From: Saussurea involucrata
Taxonomy: Eukaryota > Streptophyta > Magnoliopsida > Asterales > Asteraceae
Assembly: GCA_033807775.1 (NCBI GenBank)
Contig: CM066321.1
Span: 256,172,422-256,236,421, forward strand
DNA: 64,000 nt
Direction: 5' to 3'
The notes below the pieces were generated by a model. It was not told the DNA's origin. It saw nothing but the letters and a program-made list of their open reading frames with translations, and searched no databases. Positions within the stretch are counted from its first letter, which is position 1, and each line of letters opens with the position of its first letter. The translations under genes and the position numbers were made by a program. Below, in pieces: positions 33,806 to 44,493 of the stretch.

Positions 33806-36800
33806 TCAGTTTTCAAAAGGTTCTTCCTTAATGAGAAGTTCATCAAGGGTCATCTTTTCAGTGGGAATCATCCAGTCAGGAACCGTTACACTTCGTTTTC
33901 TTTTATTCAGCGCTTCTTGAAAAATCAAGGGTTTTAGGTGTCGTGCCTGAATGTCCTTTCTGAAGTCACACCAGTAGATAAGATCTCTGAGCTGTTCGAT
34001 TGGAGTGATTGGGAGCTCAGCGATCCATTGAAAGCATTTACGTCCGTCGTAGTCAAGAAAGAATATTCCATAAGGATTACTGATGACTTTACCAGGGACG
34101 AAAAGTTCACATGGTGGCAAAGAGATGTCAAGGGCAGATAGATCAGGATCAGGACCAAGCACTTCAGCGCGAGAGAAACCAATTCCAGTTTCATTTCGTA
34201 TGACAGGTCCTGAGTTTGAATCTTGACGTTTCTTCCTTGGAGAGCCTCTTTTTCTTTTCTGCTTTAGATCAGGAACAGGAGGAATATCCACACAAGAAGA
34301 TATCAAGTCGATCTGTCTGTTTATCAGCTTTTCGAAATGATTCTTGTACTTAGATTGTGATGGTTGGATAGATAACCTCATCTCCAGCCATTCAGAGTGA
34401 CCATACCTTTTTACAGTGTCAGCGCGAAAGGTTTCAGATGTGCCATCTTCTCTGAACAGTTTGATGTCAACAATAGGTACTCCGATAGAGGTTCTTCCAG
34501 AGATGAATACCTTGTTGATCTTCGCTGGACGATATCTGAAGTGAATTTTCTCTTTACACCAGATCAAGGTGGTCCTGGTATTCAGCTTTTGAAATTCTGA
34601 ACTTAGGAGGAACTGATGGCAGTTGATCAGGCCTTAGAATGATTCGCTGATCCTCGAATCGCTTTATTATTTCTTCTCTTCTCTTTTGATCCTCTTCACT
34701 CAGCCTTTGAGGAACTGAGAAAGGTTTCTTATTGTGCAAGAGAGGTTGTTCTTCTGGTTCATCAGTCTCAGAGATCAAGTCCAAGACTGGGATTATTTCA
34801 TCAGCAGCAGCTGGCTTTATTTGTGAAGTCGCAACAGTAGAACCTTCAGCGACATCCTCAAACAGGGGAGAGGACTAGCCGAAACGCAGCGATCATACAG
34901 ATAAGAACAGGGTAGAAGAACTTGGGTAGAAAAGATAGAAAAAATATGTGGATGCGGAGAGAGGTTTGTGGAGTAGAGAACTTATTGAGTTGTTGAGAAG
35001 TTCAGGGAAGGAAAAAGTAAAGTTTTAGTGTACCTGACAAACCGGCTTTTCAAATAGGATCGCTAGATTTTCATCTTCAGCGAGGCCTTTGTCTTTGCTT
35101 TTCTCAGCGCCAGAGGCTGAGGGCTTTGTCTTTGTCTTCTCCCCTGATGGTTCTTTTATTGAGATTCCTTTAAGAGCTTTGATCCTTGGGGCAGGTTTGA
35201 CGATAAAGAAATCATCGTCATCTTCATCATCATCATCATCCTTTCTTGGAGAGAAGGATGGTTTGTCGTCAGGGATGTCGATGTCTTCATCTTCTTCTGC
35301 TTCGGATTCCTCAGCATCTTCTTCGAGTTGCTCCCCCTCAGATACAGAGGCGAGCTTCTCGGTTACCTCAGGGTTTTCATCTCCCTGAGGTCCAGTGGTC
35401 AGATCTTCATTCATCTCTCCCCTGATGGATTCATCATGGGAAAGGTCTTCAGCGCTCTTGTTCAGATCTTCAGCGCTTTTCTCAAGATTCTCCCTGGAAT
35501 GTTCAGCGCCCTTCTCCCCCTCTTTCTCATGATGACTGGGGGAGGAATGGGCAGACTCAGCATTGGTGTTATCTCTGTCTTCTGGGCCAGAGATTTTCAC
35601 ACAACCTTCAAGCTTTGCTATTCTGTCTTCTAGGCCAGAAATAGCAGGCGTGATTTTCCTCAGCTCTGTGCGATCCTCCTCTGTGAAAGATTCCAAAATA
35701 GGGACAGGGGCAGGAGCAGGAGCTGGACTATTTGCCTTGTTTACCAGTGTCTCGATCATCGTCTTCATAGAACCAACGTCGGTCTTTACAGAGCCTAAGT
35801 CAGTTTTGACCTCTGACATATCACCCTCTAGTTTTGCAACCGATGTCTTCAGCGTTGTTACTTCGCTGGACATGGTCGAAACTGATGTTTTGAGGCTTGT
35901 GTAGTCAGTGTAGATGTCACAGAGCACCTTGGCAAAATCGCTGAGTGTCTTATCAAGACTCTTGAAGTCTTCCGTGGAAGCTTTCTTCTCCACCACTGTT
36001 GTCAGCTTTGTCAAATTCTCCCCAGCGTTTGTTACAGCTGTTGAGTTGTTGGAGAGTATGGTGGTGAGACTGGACAGCTTTGTTTCCACAGACTTCAGAG
36101 AGGCGTTGATGTCTCCCAAATTAGGACCTGTAACATATAAGTACTTGTGAACAAAGGAAAGCTCAGAAGTTTCAGGTTTAGTTACAGTGTTTAAGGTGGG
36201 ATTTGTACCTGCAGGAGGATTGATGAACTCGTCAAAGTTGCAGGTTCCTAAATAGTGTTCCATATCCTCTTCGAAAGTACGGTGAGGTATGGTGAACTCT
36301 GCAGGTCCTTTCTTCATCATTTGTTGAGAAGCATCAGCGGCGGCTACTGGAATGATGGCATCTCCAGTATTTGCTGGAGGAGTGTCCAAGTGAGTGGAGG
36401 GAGAAGCGAAGGTTAAGATTGGGGTTCGGGTTCTGAGTTCAGCGTTGGAATCGCTGACAATCACTTCATCAGTCTTTTGAGAGACTGAGGGAGGTTGGGT
36501 AGGTTCCAAGTTTCTAACCTCAGCGTTTGGAGACGCTGAAGTCTGGATTGGAGGGATGGCTTGCACGGGTGTGGCAGAGCGTACCACAGAACTTTCCTTC
36601 AGCTCTTCAGAATGAGCTGAGGAGTCTTCAGCATGGAATTGCTGGGGTTGCTCCTTGGTTTTCTTGATCCTTTTGGAATCAAGTAGGGTGTGTGAGGGTT
36701 TCCTTTTCTTATAAGGAGAGGATTTTGTGGCCGGGGTATCAGCGATTGGTATTGTCGCTGAAGGAGCCACAGAAAGCGGAGAATTTAGAAGAGAGAGAGA

Positions 36801-37702
36801 AGAGTAGAGAGACGTACCTCATTGGCGACAGGCTTGAAGTCGAGAACCTTAGGGCCAATCTGAGAAAGTTTCAGATCACCCTCTTCAGGATAGCTGTCCT
36901 TCAGGCCATATTGAAAGATGGCGCTGATGAATCGTGGATAAGGAACCCATGCTGGTCTGTCAGCGGCAGAATCGACACGTTGAATCAGGTCTTCATAAAT
37001 AATGGAGGCCAAGTCAATATTTAGACCTTTCAGCAGTGCGTATCCCATGGACTGCTGAGGTTGGGCAGCTTGATCAGAAGATCCGGATTTTGCTGTCATG
37101 CAGCTGATCAGGTGAGCGAAGATGAAATTCATCTCGCTGGGCATCTTGGATTTCTTTATCAGCGTCAGTTTCTTCTCAGGCTTCTTGTCCCTTCCAATAT
37201 CCCAGATATAACCCATTGCGTCAAGGAAAGCAATGATTGCTTCTCTGTCAGCATGCTTTTTATGGTCAGGGAATGGAATGAAGGGTTTTTCTTTGGAGGC
37301 ATTTGGGAAGTTCAGGGCTTTGTGGATTATGGCTGGTGTACTCTTGATGGTGCCATACTCAGTATCGCTGAGTATGCAGTCTATGGTTTTGGATGGATCT
37401 TTGGCAGAGGGTAGCTCAGTGTGTCTGGCAGAGTACCAGAACTGGGATAAGAGCCGCTGACTGGCAGGAGGTGTTATGGTCAGGGCTGTGTAGATGGGGC
37501 TGTTCTTCAGAAAACTTACAACATCGTCCAGATGTGATACTTGCTTCCGAGGAGGAAACTCGAGAAGAGCTGAGAGGTTGTTGGCCTTAGTCCAATCGAG
37601 TTGATCCAGCTCGAACTTAACCTGGGGGGCTTTGAAGATTTCCATTTCCTCAGAGTCAGTGGAGATGGACTCAGCGGTAACATTCAGCTTTGAAGATGCC
37701 AT
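33806..37702 (-). pseudogene. B env-like accessory ORF (frameshifted)
   Basis: ATG at 37702 (MASSKLNVTAES). The N-terminal domain repeats the motifs of A (RLLSQFWYSARHT, IIHKALNFP, SSDQAAQPQQSMG, VPYPRFISAIFQ). Near 36790 a CT-dinucleotide run is two bases longer than the frame allows, giving a stop. Realigned with A, the frame continues at 36770-35025: basic patch (YKKRKPSH, SKRIKKTKE), a coiled coil rich in SxVxT heptads (about 36100-35740), acidic region and EPSGEKTKTKPS. A candidate intron follows, then the C-terminal domain (34874-33806), which has lost about 190 bases and its frame near 34560. Not intact, but close. Confidence 0.8.
34875..35033 (-). other. Candidate in-frame intron in the B env-like ORF
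   Basis: Donor TGTCAG|GTACAC at 35033 and acceptor GGCTAG|TCC at 34875; 159 bp, T/C-rich on the minus strand. Both sides are in phase 0, and splicing joins FEKPVCQ to SSPLFEDVAEG in an open frame. Without splicing the frame ends three codons after the donor. Confidence 0.5.
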
Positions 37703-37706
37703 ATCA

Positions 37707-38101
37707 CTGTTTTATCAGTTCAACCAAAGATGTTAACAAATAAGAATTATCTTAATGTGGAAAGAAATTTCCGTTAAGATATTTCGAATCTTGTCCATTT
37801 CATTCAGACAAAAAATGTCTTAATGAAGATTAGGGTTTTTCTTGATTTTAAAAGAAAAGTAAAACCCATAAAATCTTGTATTCCAGTTTCTAAAAGAAAA
37901 ATGGATACGAATGAAGAACAAGTTTAAGATTTAGATTTAAAACTTGAAGAACAACCATGAAATGGTTGTGTTCATAAAACCATGAAAGAAATGATTTTAT
38001 TTTATAAAGTTCTTTTGTTTGATCTTGTTAAAACAAAGAGAAGATCGAAAACAAGTTATACGCATTTGATAAAATATAAGAACATATTAACCTTGAAGTT
38101 T
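37707..38101 (-). other. Candidate leader intron just before the B env-like ATG
   Basis: Donor TTCAAG|GTTAATATG at 38101 and acceptor ATAAAACAG|TGAT at 37707; 395 bp, AT-rich, ending five bases before the ATG. Element A has no such insert: its leader runs directly from CTTGAAGAATCAGAA into the ATG. Confidence 0.45.
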
Positions 38102-38199
38102 CAATGAAGAAGATGATGAACAGTTCTTGAGGTTTTTGAGAGCACAAATGCAACAGAGGATTCTTTTCTTGCGGAGAAAGATTGTTCGCGTAAAAGACA

Positions 38200-38390
38200 A
38201 ATATAAACCAAGAGTTGTTTATATAGGGATTCTTAGAGAGAGAAAACCTTGAGCGGGAAAAGGTTTTCATCATGACACGGACACGTGTTTGCATTTGATT
38301 GGAAGTTTGAACAAAACGTGCAAACGTGTGTCAGAAAGAAATCGTGCCGAGTGTAATCCGTTGCAATGACGTCACAACTGTCCTTTCACA
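38200..38390 (-). promoter_or_regulatory. Candidate internal promoter of the B env-like ORF
   Basis: The minus-strand order is TGACGTCA (38367-38374), CCAAT (38298-38302), CACGTG (38282-38287), TTTCCCGC (38253-38260), TATA box CTATATAAAC (38217-38226). Long blocks around these words match A, whereas the spacer between words has drifted. It sits between the pol stop (38713) and the env-like ATG. Confidence 0.55.
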
Positions 38391-38712
38391 TTCTTTTAGG
38401 ATGTCTCTGAGGTTTTGAAAAACTCAGGGACTCTTTTGAAAAACATGAAGCACTGAATAGAAAATATCAGTGAAGATTTAAGGAAATTTTCAAAATATCG
38501 CTGTTAAGGAAGAGATATTCAGCGATGCAATTTATTTTGAAATCTTGCATTTTCATGCGATTGCCAGAGAGAGAAAACATACCTGGATATCAGTTTAACC
38601 AAGTTTATTCAGAGAGAAGATGATGAAATGGATTATATAAGTTGATTTTATCCCGAAGGCAATACACGATTGTATAAACGTATCGCTGATTAAATGTGAA
38701 CCGCTGAAGATT

Positions 38713-41700
38713 TTATCCTTCAAAGTTCAGCATTCCAAGCTCGCTGATGAGAAAGTTGAATCTTGTCTCATCAAGAGGTTTGGTAAACAAATCAGCTAAC
38801 TGATAATCAGTTGGGATAAAATGAAGTTCTATATCACCATTCATCACATGATCTCTGAGAGAATGATATCTGATTTCTATGTGTTTTGTCTTTGAGTGTA
38901 GCACTGGATTGTTTGCTATAGCGATGGCACTTGTGCTGTCGCAATAGATTGGAATTTTGGAGAGCTGAAGATCATAGTCTAGTAGCTGATTTCTCATCCA
39001 CAAGACTTGAGAACAACAGCTTCCAGCGGCTACATACTCAGCTTCAGCTGTGGAAGTGGACACTGAGTTTTGCTTCTTACTTGTCCAACTTACCAGCTTT
39101 CCACCCAGGAGCTGACATCCTCCTGTGGTGCTTTTCCTATCCATTTTGCAACCTGCAAAATCACTGTCTGAATAGGCGGTTAGATCGAATCCTGAGTCTT
39201 TGGGATACCAAAGACCTAGATTCGCTGTACCCTTAAGATATCGAAAGATTCGCTTTACAGCTTTCATATGGGATATCTTAGGTTCAGCTTGATATCGTGC
39301 GCACAGACATGTTGCAAACATAATATCGGGTCGGCTAGCTGTGAGATACAATAGTGAGCCGATCATCCCACGGTACACCATGACATTGACAGGAACACCC
39401 TTTGTGTCCTTATCAAGTATCAGCGGTGGTGCCATAGGGGTTTTCATAGCTGAACTTTCAGTTAGGTCGAATTTCTTCAGCATATCTTTAACATACTTTC
39501 CCTGATTTATAAAAGTTCCTTTTTCAGTTTGCTTAATCTGAAGACCAAGGAAATATGTTAGTTCACCCATCATGCTCATTTTATACTCATCTTTCATTCT
39601 ATCAGCGAAACGAGTACAAAGCTCAGGGTTAGTAGAACCAAATATAATGTCATCAACATATATTTGAACTAAAATGATATGACCTTTCACTTTTCTAAAA
39701 AACAAAGTATTGTCAATTTTACCTCGCTCAAATTTTTCAATATGGAGATAAGTAGAGAGAGTATCATACCATGCACGTGGAGCTTGCTTTAAGCCATAAA
39801 GTGCCTTGTCCAGTTTATAAACATAACCTGGACGCTTAGGATCTGAGAATCCTGGAGGTTGTTCCACATACACTTCTTCATTCAGCTTTCCATTTAGAAA
39901 CGCTGACTTAACATCCATCTGATGTACAGTGAAGTTTTTGTGTACAGCATATGCTAAGAAAAGACGAATAGATTCAAGTCTTGCTACTGGAGCAAAAGTT
40001 TCGTCATAATCTATGCCTTCCTCTTGTCTGTATCCCTGAGCAACAAGACGAGCTTTGTTGCGAGTTACAGTACCATGTTCGTCCAACTTGTTTCGATAGA
40101 CCCATTTAGTGCCTATCACCGTTTTGTCAGTTGGTCTACGAACAAGTTTCCAAACTTTGTTTCTTTCGAATTCAGTCAGCTCTTCTTGCATGGCGCTGAC
40201 CCAGTTTGGATCTCTGAGGGCATCATCTATTTTCTTTGGTTCAGTTAGAGAAATAAAGTTAACAAATAAACAAATATTACCTGCACTTCTACGGGTCTGA
40301 ATACCAGCGTTGGGATCACCAAGAATTTGATCGATTGGGTGATTTACAGTCCATCGCTGAGCCGGAGCATGCGTCGCTGACTCAGTCTGAACTGGAGAAA
40401 CTGAAGATGAGGCTTCAGCTACTTCTGGATTATCAGCTAAGAGAGGAATGTTTGCATTTGCCACTTCATTCACTGATTGCTGAGAAATAGATGGAATTTC
40501 TGAGACATTTGGATCAACTGCAGGTATAGTGTTTATAGGAACAGCTGAGACCCAAGATGTTTCAGCTTCACTATTTTGCATATTTGGAATGATAGAAGGA
40601 CCATCATTTTCTACGGTGTGAGCATGAGGAGTGGGAATATCTTCTGAATCACCAAGATGAGAAAACATCCATTGATTCAGTTCTTCTGTATCAGCGTTCG
40701 GTTTAGAATTCGCTGAACGGGATTCGTCAAACGTGACGTGAATAGTTTCTTCTACAGTTTGTCTTCTTCGGTTGAAGACTCTGAAGGCTTTGGAAACTGA
40801 GGAGTATCCAAGAAATATTCCATCATCAGCCTTAGGATCAAACTTTCCAAGGGCATCTCTGTTGTTCAGTATGAAACACTGACATCCAAAGATGTGAAGA
40901 AAGCTGATTGAAGGCTTTCTCCCATGAAAAAGTTCATAGGCTGTTTTTTTTGAATCTTTTAACTATCAGCGACCTGTTTTGCGTAAAACAAGCAGTGTTG
41001 ACAGCTTCTGCCCAAAACTGAGTAGGCAGGTGAGAATCGCTGAGCATTGAACGTGCAGCTTCAATAATTGTTCTATTTCTTCTTTCAGCGACTCCATTTT
41101 GTTGTGGTGTTCTCACTAACGAAAAGTTGTGAGAAATACCCTTGCTCTCAAGGAAGGAATCAAGAGAACTGTTTTTGAATTCAGTTCCATGATCACTCCT
41201 TATTGAGCGAACAGTCATATTGTTCAGAGTTTCCATCTTCCGAATAAAGGTGATGAGTTCTTCAGGGGTGTCACTCTTAGAACGGAGAAACATTACCCAT
41301 GTGTAACGAGAGAATTCATCAACTATGACCAGCGTATATTTCTTTCCAGCGATGGATTGTTTGTTAACAGGGCCAAGCAAATCCATATGGAGTAGTTGTA
41401 GAGGAGATGACACTGAGGAAACTTGCTTTGACTTAAAGCTTTCCTTGGTCTGCTTCCCTTTTTCACACGCTGAACATAAAGACTCTTTGGCGTATGAATG
41501 TTGAGGTAGACCAGTGACTAACTCTTTGGATGAAAGAGTATTTAGTGTCTTGAAGTTGAGATGTGAGAGCCTTTTGTGCCATAGCCAGTTGACATCAGAA
41601 GATGCCTTTGAGAAGAAAAAGGAGTTCTCAGTGGTTGTTGAGTCCATGTTTATAACGTAAACATTTTCCAAACGATAACCGCTGAGAGCTATCTTCTCCT

Positions 41701-42004
41701 TTTTGTCAGAGACAAAGCAGGATTCCTTAGTGAAAATCACTTTGTTATCCATGTCGCAAAGCTGACTGATGCTTAGAAGATTATGCTTCAGCCCTTCAAC
41801 ATATGCGACTCTTCTGAAGGATGTTGTACCATTTGAAAGTACACCATACCCTCGGGTGTGTCCTTTTCCATTTCCACCGAAAGTCACAGAGGGACCCTTC
41901 TCTTCCTTGTATTCAACGAGCAGGCTTTTCTTTCCAGTCATGTGTCTAGAGCATCCGCTATCGAGATACCAGATACCCTTCTTAACCTGCAATACAAAGG
42001 AAGA
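38713..42004 (-). pseudogene. B pol: protease, integrase, RT, RNase H with one frameshift
   Basis: Protease IWYLDSGCSRHMTG opens just after the gag stop. Integrase: zinc region WLWHKRLSHLNF and CSACEKGKQ; catalytic residues in LLHMDLLGP, SDHGTEF and VAERRNRT. An A8 run (40944-40951), seven in frame, causes a +1 shift; the frame resumes and continues through GYSS..AFRVFN to RT (KARLVAQGYRQEEG, MDVKSAFLNG, YGLKQAPRAW, YVDDIIFGS) and RNase H (TAEAEYVAAGSC, IYCDSTSAIA, FTKPLDETRF), ending LGMLNFEG. All catalytic motifs are present. Apart from the gag-pol stop, the homopolymer indel is the only lesion I see. Confidence 0.9.
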
Positions 42005-44413
42005 TTAGTTTTGCTTGGGTACCCACTTCACCATGTATACGCGTTTGTTAGTGGAAGTAGTTGGAATGGGTTCAGCAGTCTTCGCAGCATTTGAAGATTC
42101 AGCTTTGTATTTCTCCACTTTGGTCAATTTCTTGACCTCAGCGGTAGGAGTCACCTTGACCTGAATTTCAACTGGTTTGGTCTTCTTGGGTGCTATCTTC
42201 ACCTTAGCTATCTTATCAGCTTTAGTGGCTGTGGGACACTTACTTGCAATATGATCGGTAAGTCCACAGTGATAACATTTCCTATAACTAAAATTAGTTC
42301 TAGGACCACTTGAGTGCTGAGCTTTTAATTTGGAATTAGAAGTTCCAGCACCAAGTACACTATTGGTTTTTGAAATAGGACGAACATTCAGTTCTTCAGA
42401 TTTCTTACCAAGGACATCTACTCTGAGTCTAGGAGTAGGTCGCTGAACTGATCCAGAGGTCTGATTTCTAGAACCAGATGAATGAATCACTAAGGCTTTG
42501 GAAGCATTCAGCTTAGGTACTAAGGTACCCTTCTGAGGATTTTGATAAATAACAATTCCTTTACCTTTGTCTTTAGAGACAGAGGTAGGTTTTAAATAAA
42601 CCATTTTCTCCTTACCTTTTGAGGAGGTAGGAGTTTCCTCAGGGATTGGTGTAACCGACGAGGAGTACTGAGATGATGAAGTGTCAGCGACTGAGGATAC
42701 GAACGTTCCAAATTTAAGCATTGAACGTTCAGTGGTAGGTTTTGGAGTATCATACTTATAACCCAGACCACGTTTATCACTCAGAGGAATCTGAGCCTTA
42801 ATTATCTCAGTGATCTTTGTTGAAGAATTACACCATCCTTCAACAGTAGCTTGTTCAGCTTTTAATGCAGCGATAGCTTCTGCTCGTTCGATTTTGACTA
42901 GCTGATTTAAATAGACTTGATCTTTAAAATCATCTTCAATTTTAGAAAGCTTTTCTATTTGAAGGTGGCAGTTTTTAAGCTTTTCAGCGAGATCAAGATT
43001 TTGGTTTTCAACCACAGCTTTGCCGTTCATGGCTTCATATAAACTTCTAGTCAGTAGATCGATTTTACGGAGACTATCAGCTTCATCAATATTTGCAATA
43101 TTGGTAAAGAAGGAAGGTGATACCTGAATGGCAGATGTTGAAGTGGAGGGAATGTCTGAACTTTCTTCCTCTTCTTCAATCTTTGCCATGAGACATTGAT
43201 TTGCTTCATCATCTTCAGAATCAGATGATGAGGCTTCTTCATCAGAAGCAGCCCAATCATAGTCAGCCATCAGGCCTTTTCCTTTCTTCTTAAAGCTTTT
43301 CAGCTTTGCATACTTCTCCTTCAGCTTTGAGTATTTGTCATCTTTATTCCTTGGAACAAAGGATTTCTTTGTAAACACTGAAGGTCTCATGATTTTCTTT
43401 GACCTGCACTCGTTAGCGAAATGACCTGTCTTTTCGCAGTTGAAACAAGTAGTAGTAGCCTTATCAACAAAAGCTGATGATTTAGGCTTGTCAGTTATTG
43501 AAAGAGGTTTGTTCTTTCTAAACATTTTCTTCTTGGCGAATCTCCTGAACTTTTTAGTTAGGAGAGCCAAGGATTCATCATCATCTGAATAATCAGAATC
43601 TGATGACCTTTCAGAGTTGCTTCCTAACTCAGTGATAGTGACCGAGGGTCGCTGAGTAGAAGGTTCCTCTGAGAGTAAAGCAACAGGGGTGCTTTTGGAA
43701 TCTTTTACAAGATTCTTCTTAAGATGGCTAGATTGCTCATGATTCAGCAATGTGCCATATAAGGTAGCAAGTGTCATTGATCTTAGATCTTTTGACAGCT
43801 TGAGACACATGGAATAATTGTCCCAGCTTTCAGGTAAACATTCTAAAAACTTTGTCAGCACTTCAAAGTTAGAATATTCCTTACCAACCGTTTTTAGATC
43901 TATAATTAAGCAATTAAAACGTTGATGAACTTCAGAGAGAGTTTCATTCTTACCAGAAATGAAGCTTTCGTATTGTCTTACCAGGTTAATCTTTCTTGAA
44001 TCCTGGACTTCAGACGTTCCTTCATACTGAACACATATTGTGTCCCACATGGCTTTTGAGGATTTCAGGTTCAAGACGGAATGGTAGACTTCGTCAGGAA
44101 GGGCCATGGATAGTATGGATCTGGCTTTTGTATCTATAGCCACTTTCTTCTTATCTTCGTCGGTCCACTGATGGATTTCCTTTGGAATCAGCCTTTCAGG
44201 AATAGCAGCACGAGTTGCAGTGGCTGGAACTAAAGGATCAATAGTTACAGGGATGTGTGGGCCGTTTTCAAGATAGTAGGTCATAGTGGGGTCTACACCT
44301 TCTAAGAAGAGCATCATCCTATTTTTCCATAAGTTGAAGTTGTCTCTGGAAAATCTAGGGGGTTTTGCAAGAGAACCATTGTCTATATAGTTTGTGTTTG
44401 TGTGGGAGGCCAT
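42005..44413 (-). CDS. B gag (802 aa)
   Basis: ATG at 44413 (MASHTNTNYIDNG) to TAA at 42005. The N-terminal domain has FNLWKNRMMLFLEGVD, MALPDEVYHSVLNLKSSKAMW and LTKFLECLPESWDNY, as in SIRE/Maximus gag. Two zinc knuckles are intact: CFNCEKTGHFANEC near residue 323 and CYHCGLTDHIASKC near residue 711, separated by a coiled-coil stretch. The end reads VKWVPKQN. The TAA lies in a CTAAT-pyrimidine-CAG context and the pol frame is the same frame, so expression of pol needs readthrough, splicing or another device. Confidence 0.9.
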   Translation of the reverse strand: MASHTNTNYIDNGSLAKPPRFSRDNFNLWKNRMMLFLEGVDPTMTYYLENGPHIPVTIDPLVPATATRAAIPERLIPKEIHQWTDEDKKKVAIDTKARSILSMALPDEVYHSVLNLKSSKAMWDTICVQYEGTSEVQDSRKINLVRQYESFISGKNETLSEVHQRFNCLIIDLKTVGKEYSNFEVLTKFLECLPESWDNYSMCLKLSKDLRSMTLATLYGTLLNHEQSSHLKKNLVKDSKSTPVALLSEEPSTQRPSVTITELGSNSERSSDSDYSDDDESLALLTKKFRRFAKKKMFRKNKPLSITDKPKSSAFVDKATTTCFNCEKTGHFANECRSKKIMRPSVFTKKSFVPRNKDDKYSKLKEKYAKLKSFKKKGKGLMADYDWAASDEEASSSDSEDDEANQCLMAKIEEEEESSDIPSTSTSAIQVSPSFFTNIANIDEADSLRKIDLLTRSLYEAMNGKAVVENQNLDLAEKLKNCHLQIEKLSKIEDDFKDQVYLNQLVKIERAEAIAALKAEQATVEGWCNSSTKITEIIKAQIPLSDKRGLGYKYDTPKPTTERSMLKFGTFVSSVADTSSSQYSSSVTPIPEETPTSSKGKEKMVYLKPTSVSKDKGKGIVIYQNPQKGTLVPKLNASKALVIHSSGSRNQTSGSVQRPTPRLRVDVLGKKSEELNVRPISKTNSVLGAGTSNSKLKAQHSSGPRTNFSYRKCYHCGLTDHIASKCPTATKADKIAKVKIAPKKTKPVEIQVKVTPTAEVKKLTKVEKYKAESSNAAKTAEPIPTTSTNKRVYMVKWVPKQN

Positions 44414-44479
44414 TTTCAGATAATAGCAAGGAAGAGAAATATCTTAGATTAGATCTTGTTTATGAGATTAAACAAATCT

Positions 44480-44491
44480 GCTCTGATACCA
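44480..44491 (-). other. Primer binding site of B
   Basis: The minus strand reads TGGTATCAGAGC, a perfect initiator-Met type site, two bases from the LTR end. Confidence 0.9.
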
Positions 44492-44493
44492 CT

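Noticed and set aside
35089..35388. Ser-rich plus-strand ORF, and similar plus-strand ORFs opposite gag of C (58513-59192)
   Set aside because: Antisense shadows of acidic and coiled-coil coding regions of the minus strand.
36758..36817. 60-bp intron in the B env-like ORF (GTACGT...TTCAG)
   Set aside because: The borders join out of phase, and A reads straight through the same region; a two-base CT expansion explains the break better.
41997..42033. A 36-nt intron spanning GTACCC to TTGCAG at the B gag end (29 nt in C)
   Set aside because: Too short for plant splicing; if the acceptor is used, the donor must lie further upstream.
44480..44491. tRNA gene fragments at TGGTATCAGAGC sites
   Set aside because: Only 12 bases match a tRNA 3' end, and each site is next to an LTR, so they are primer binding sites.
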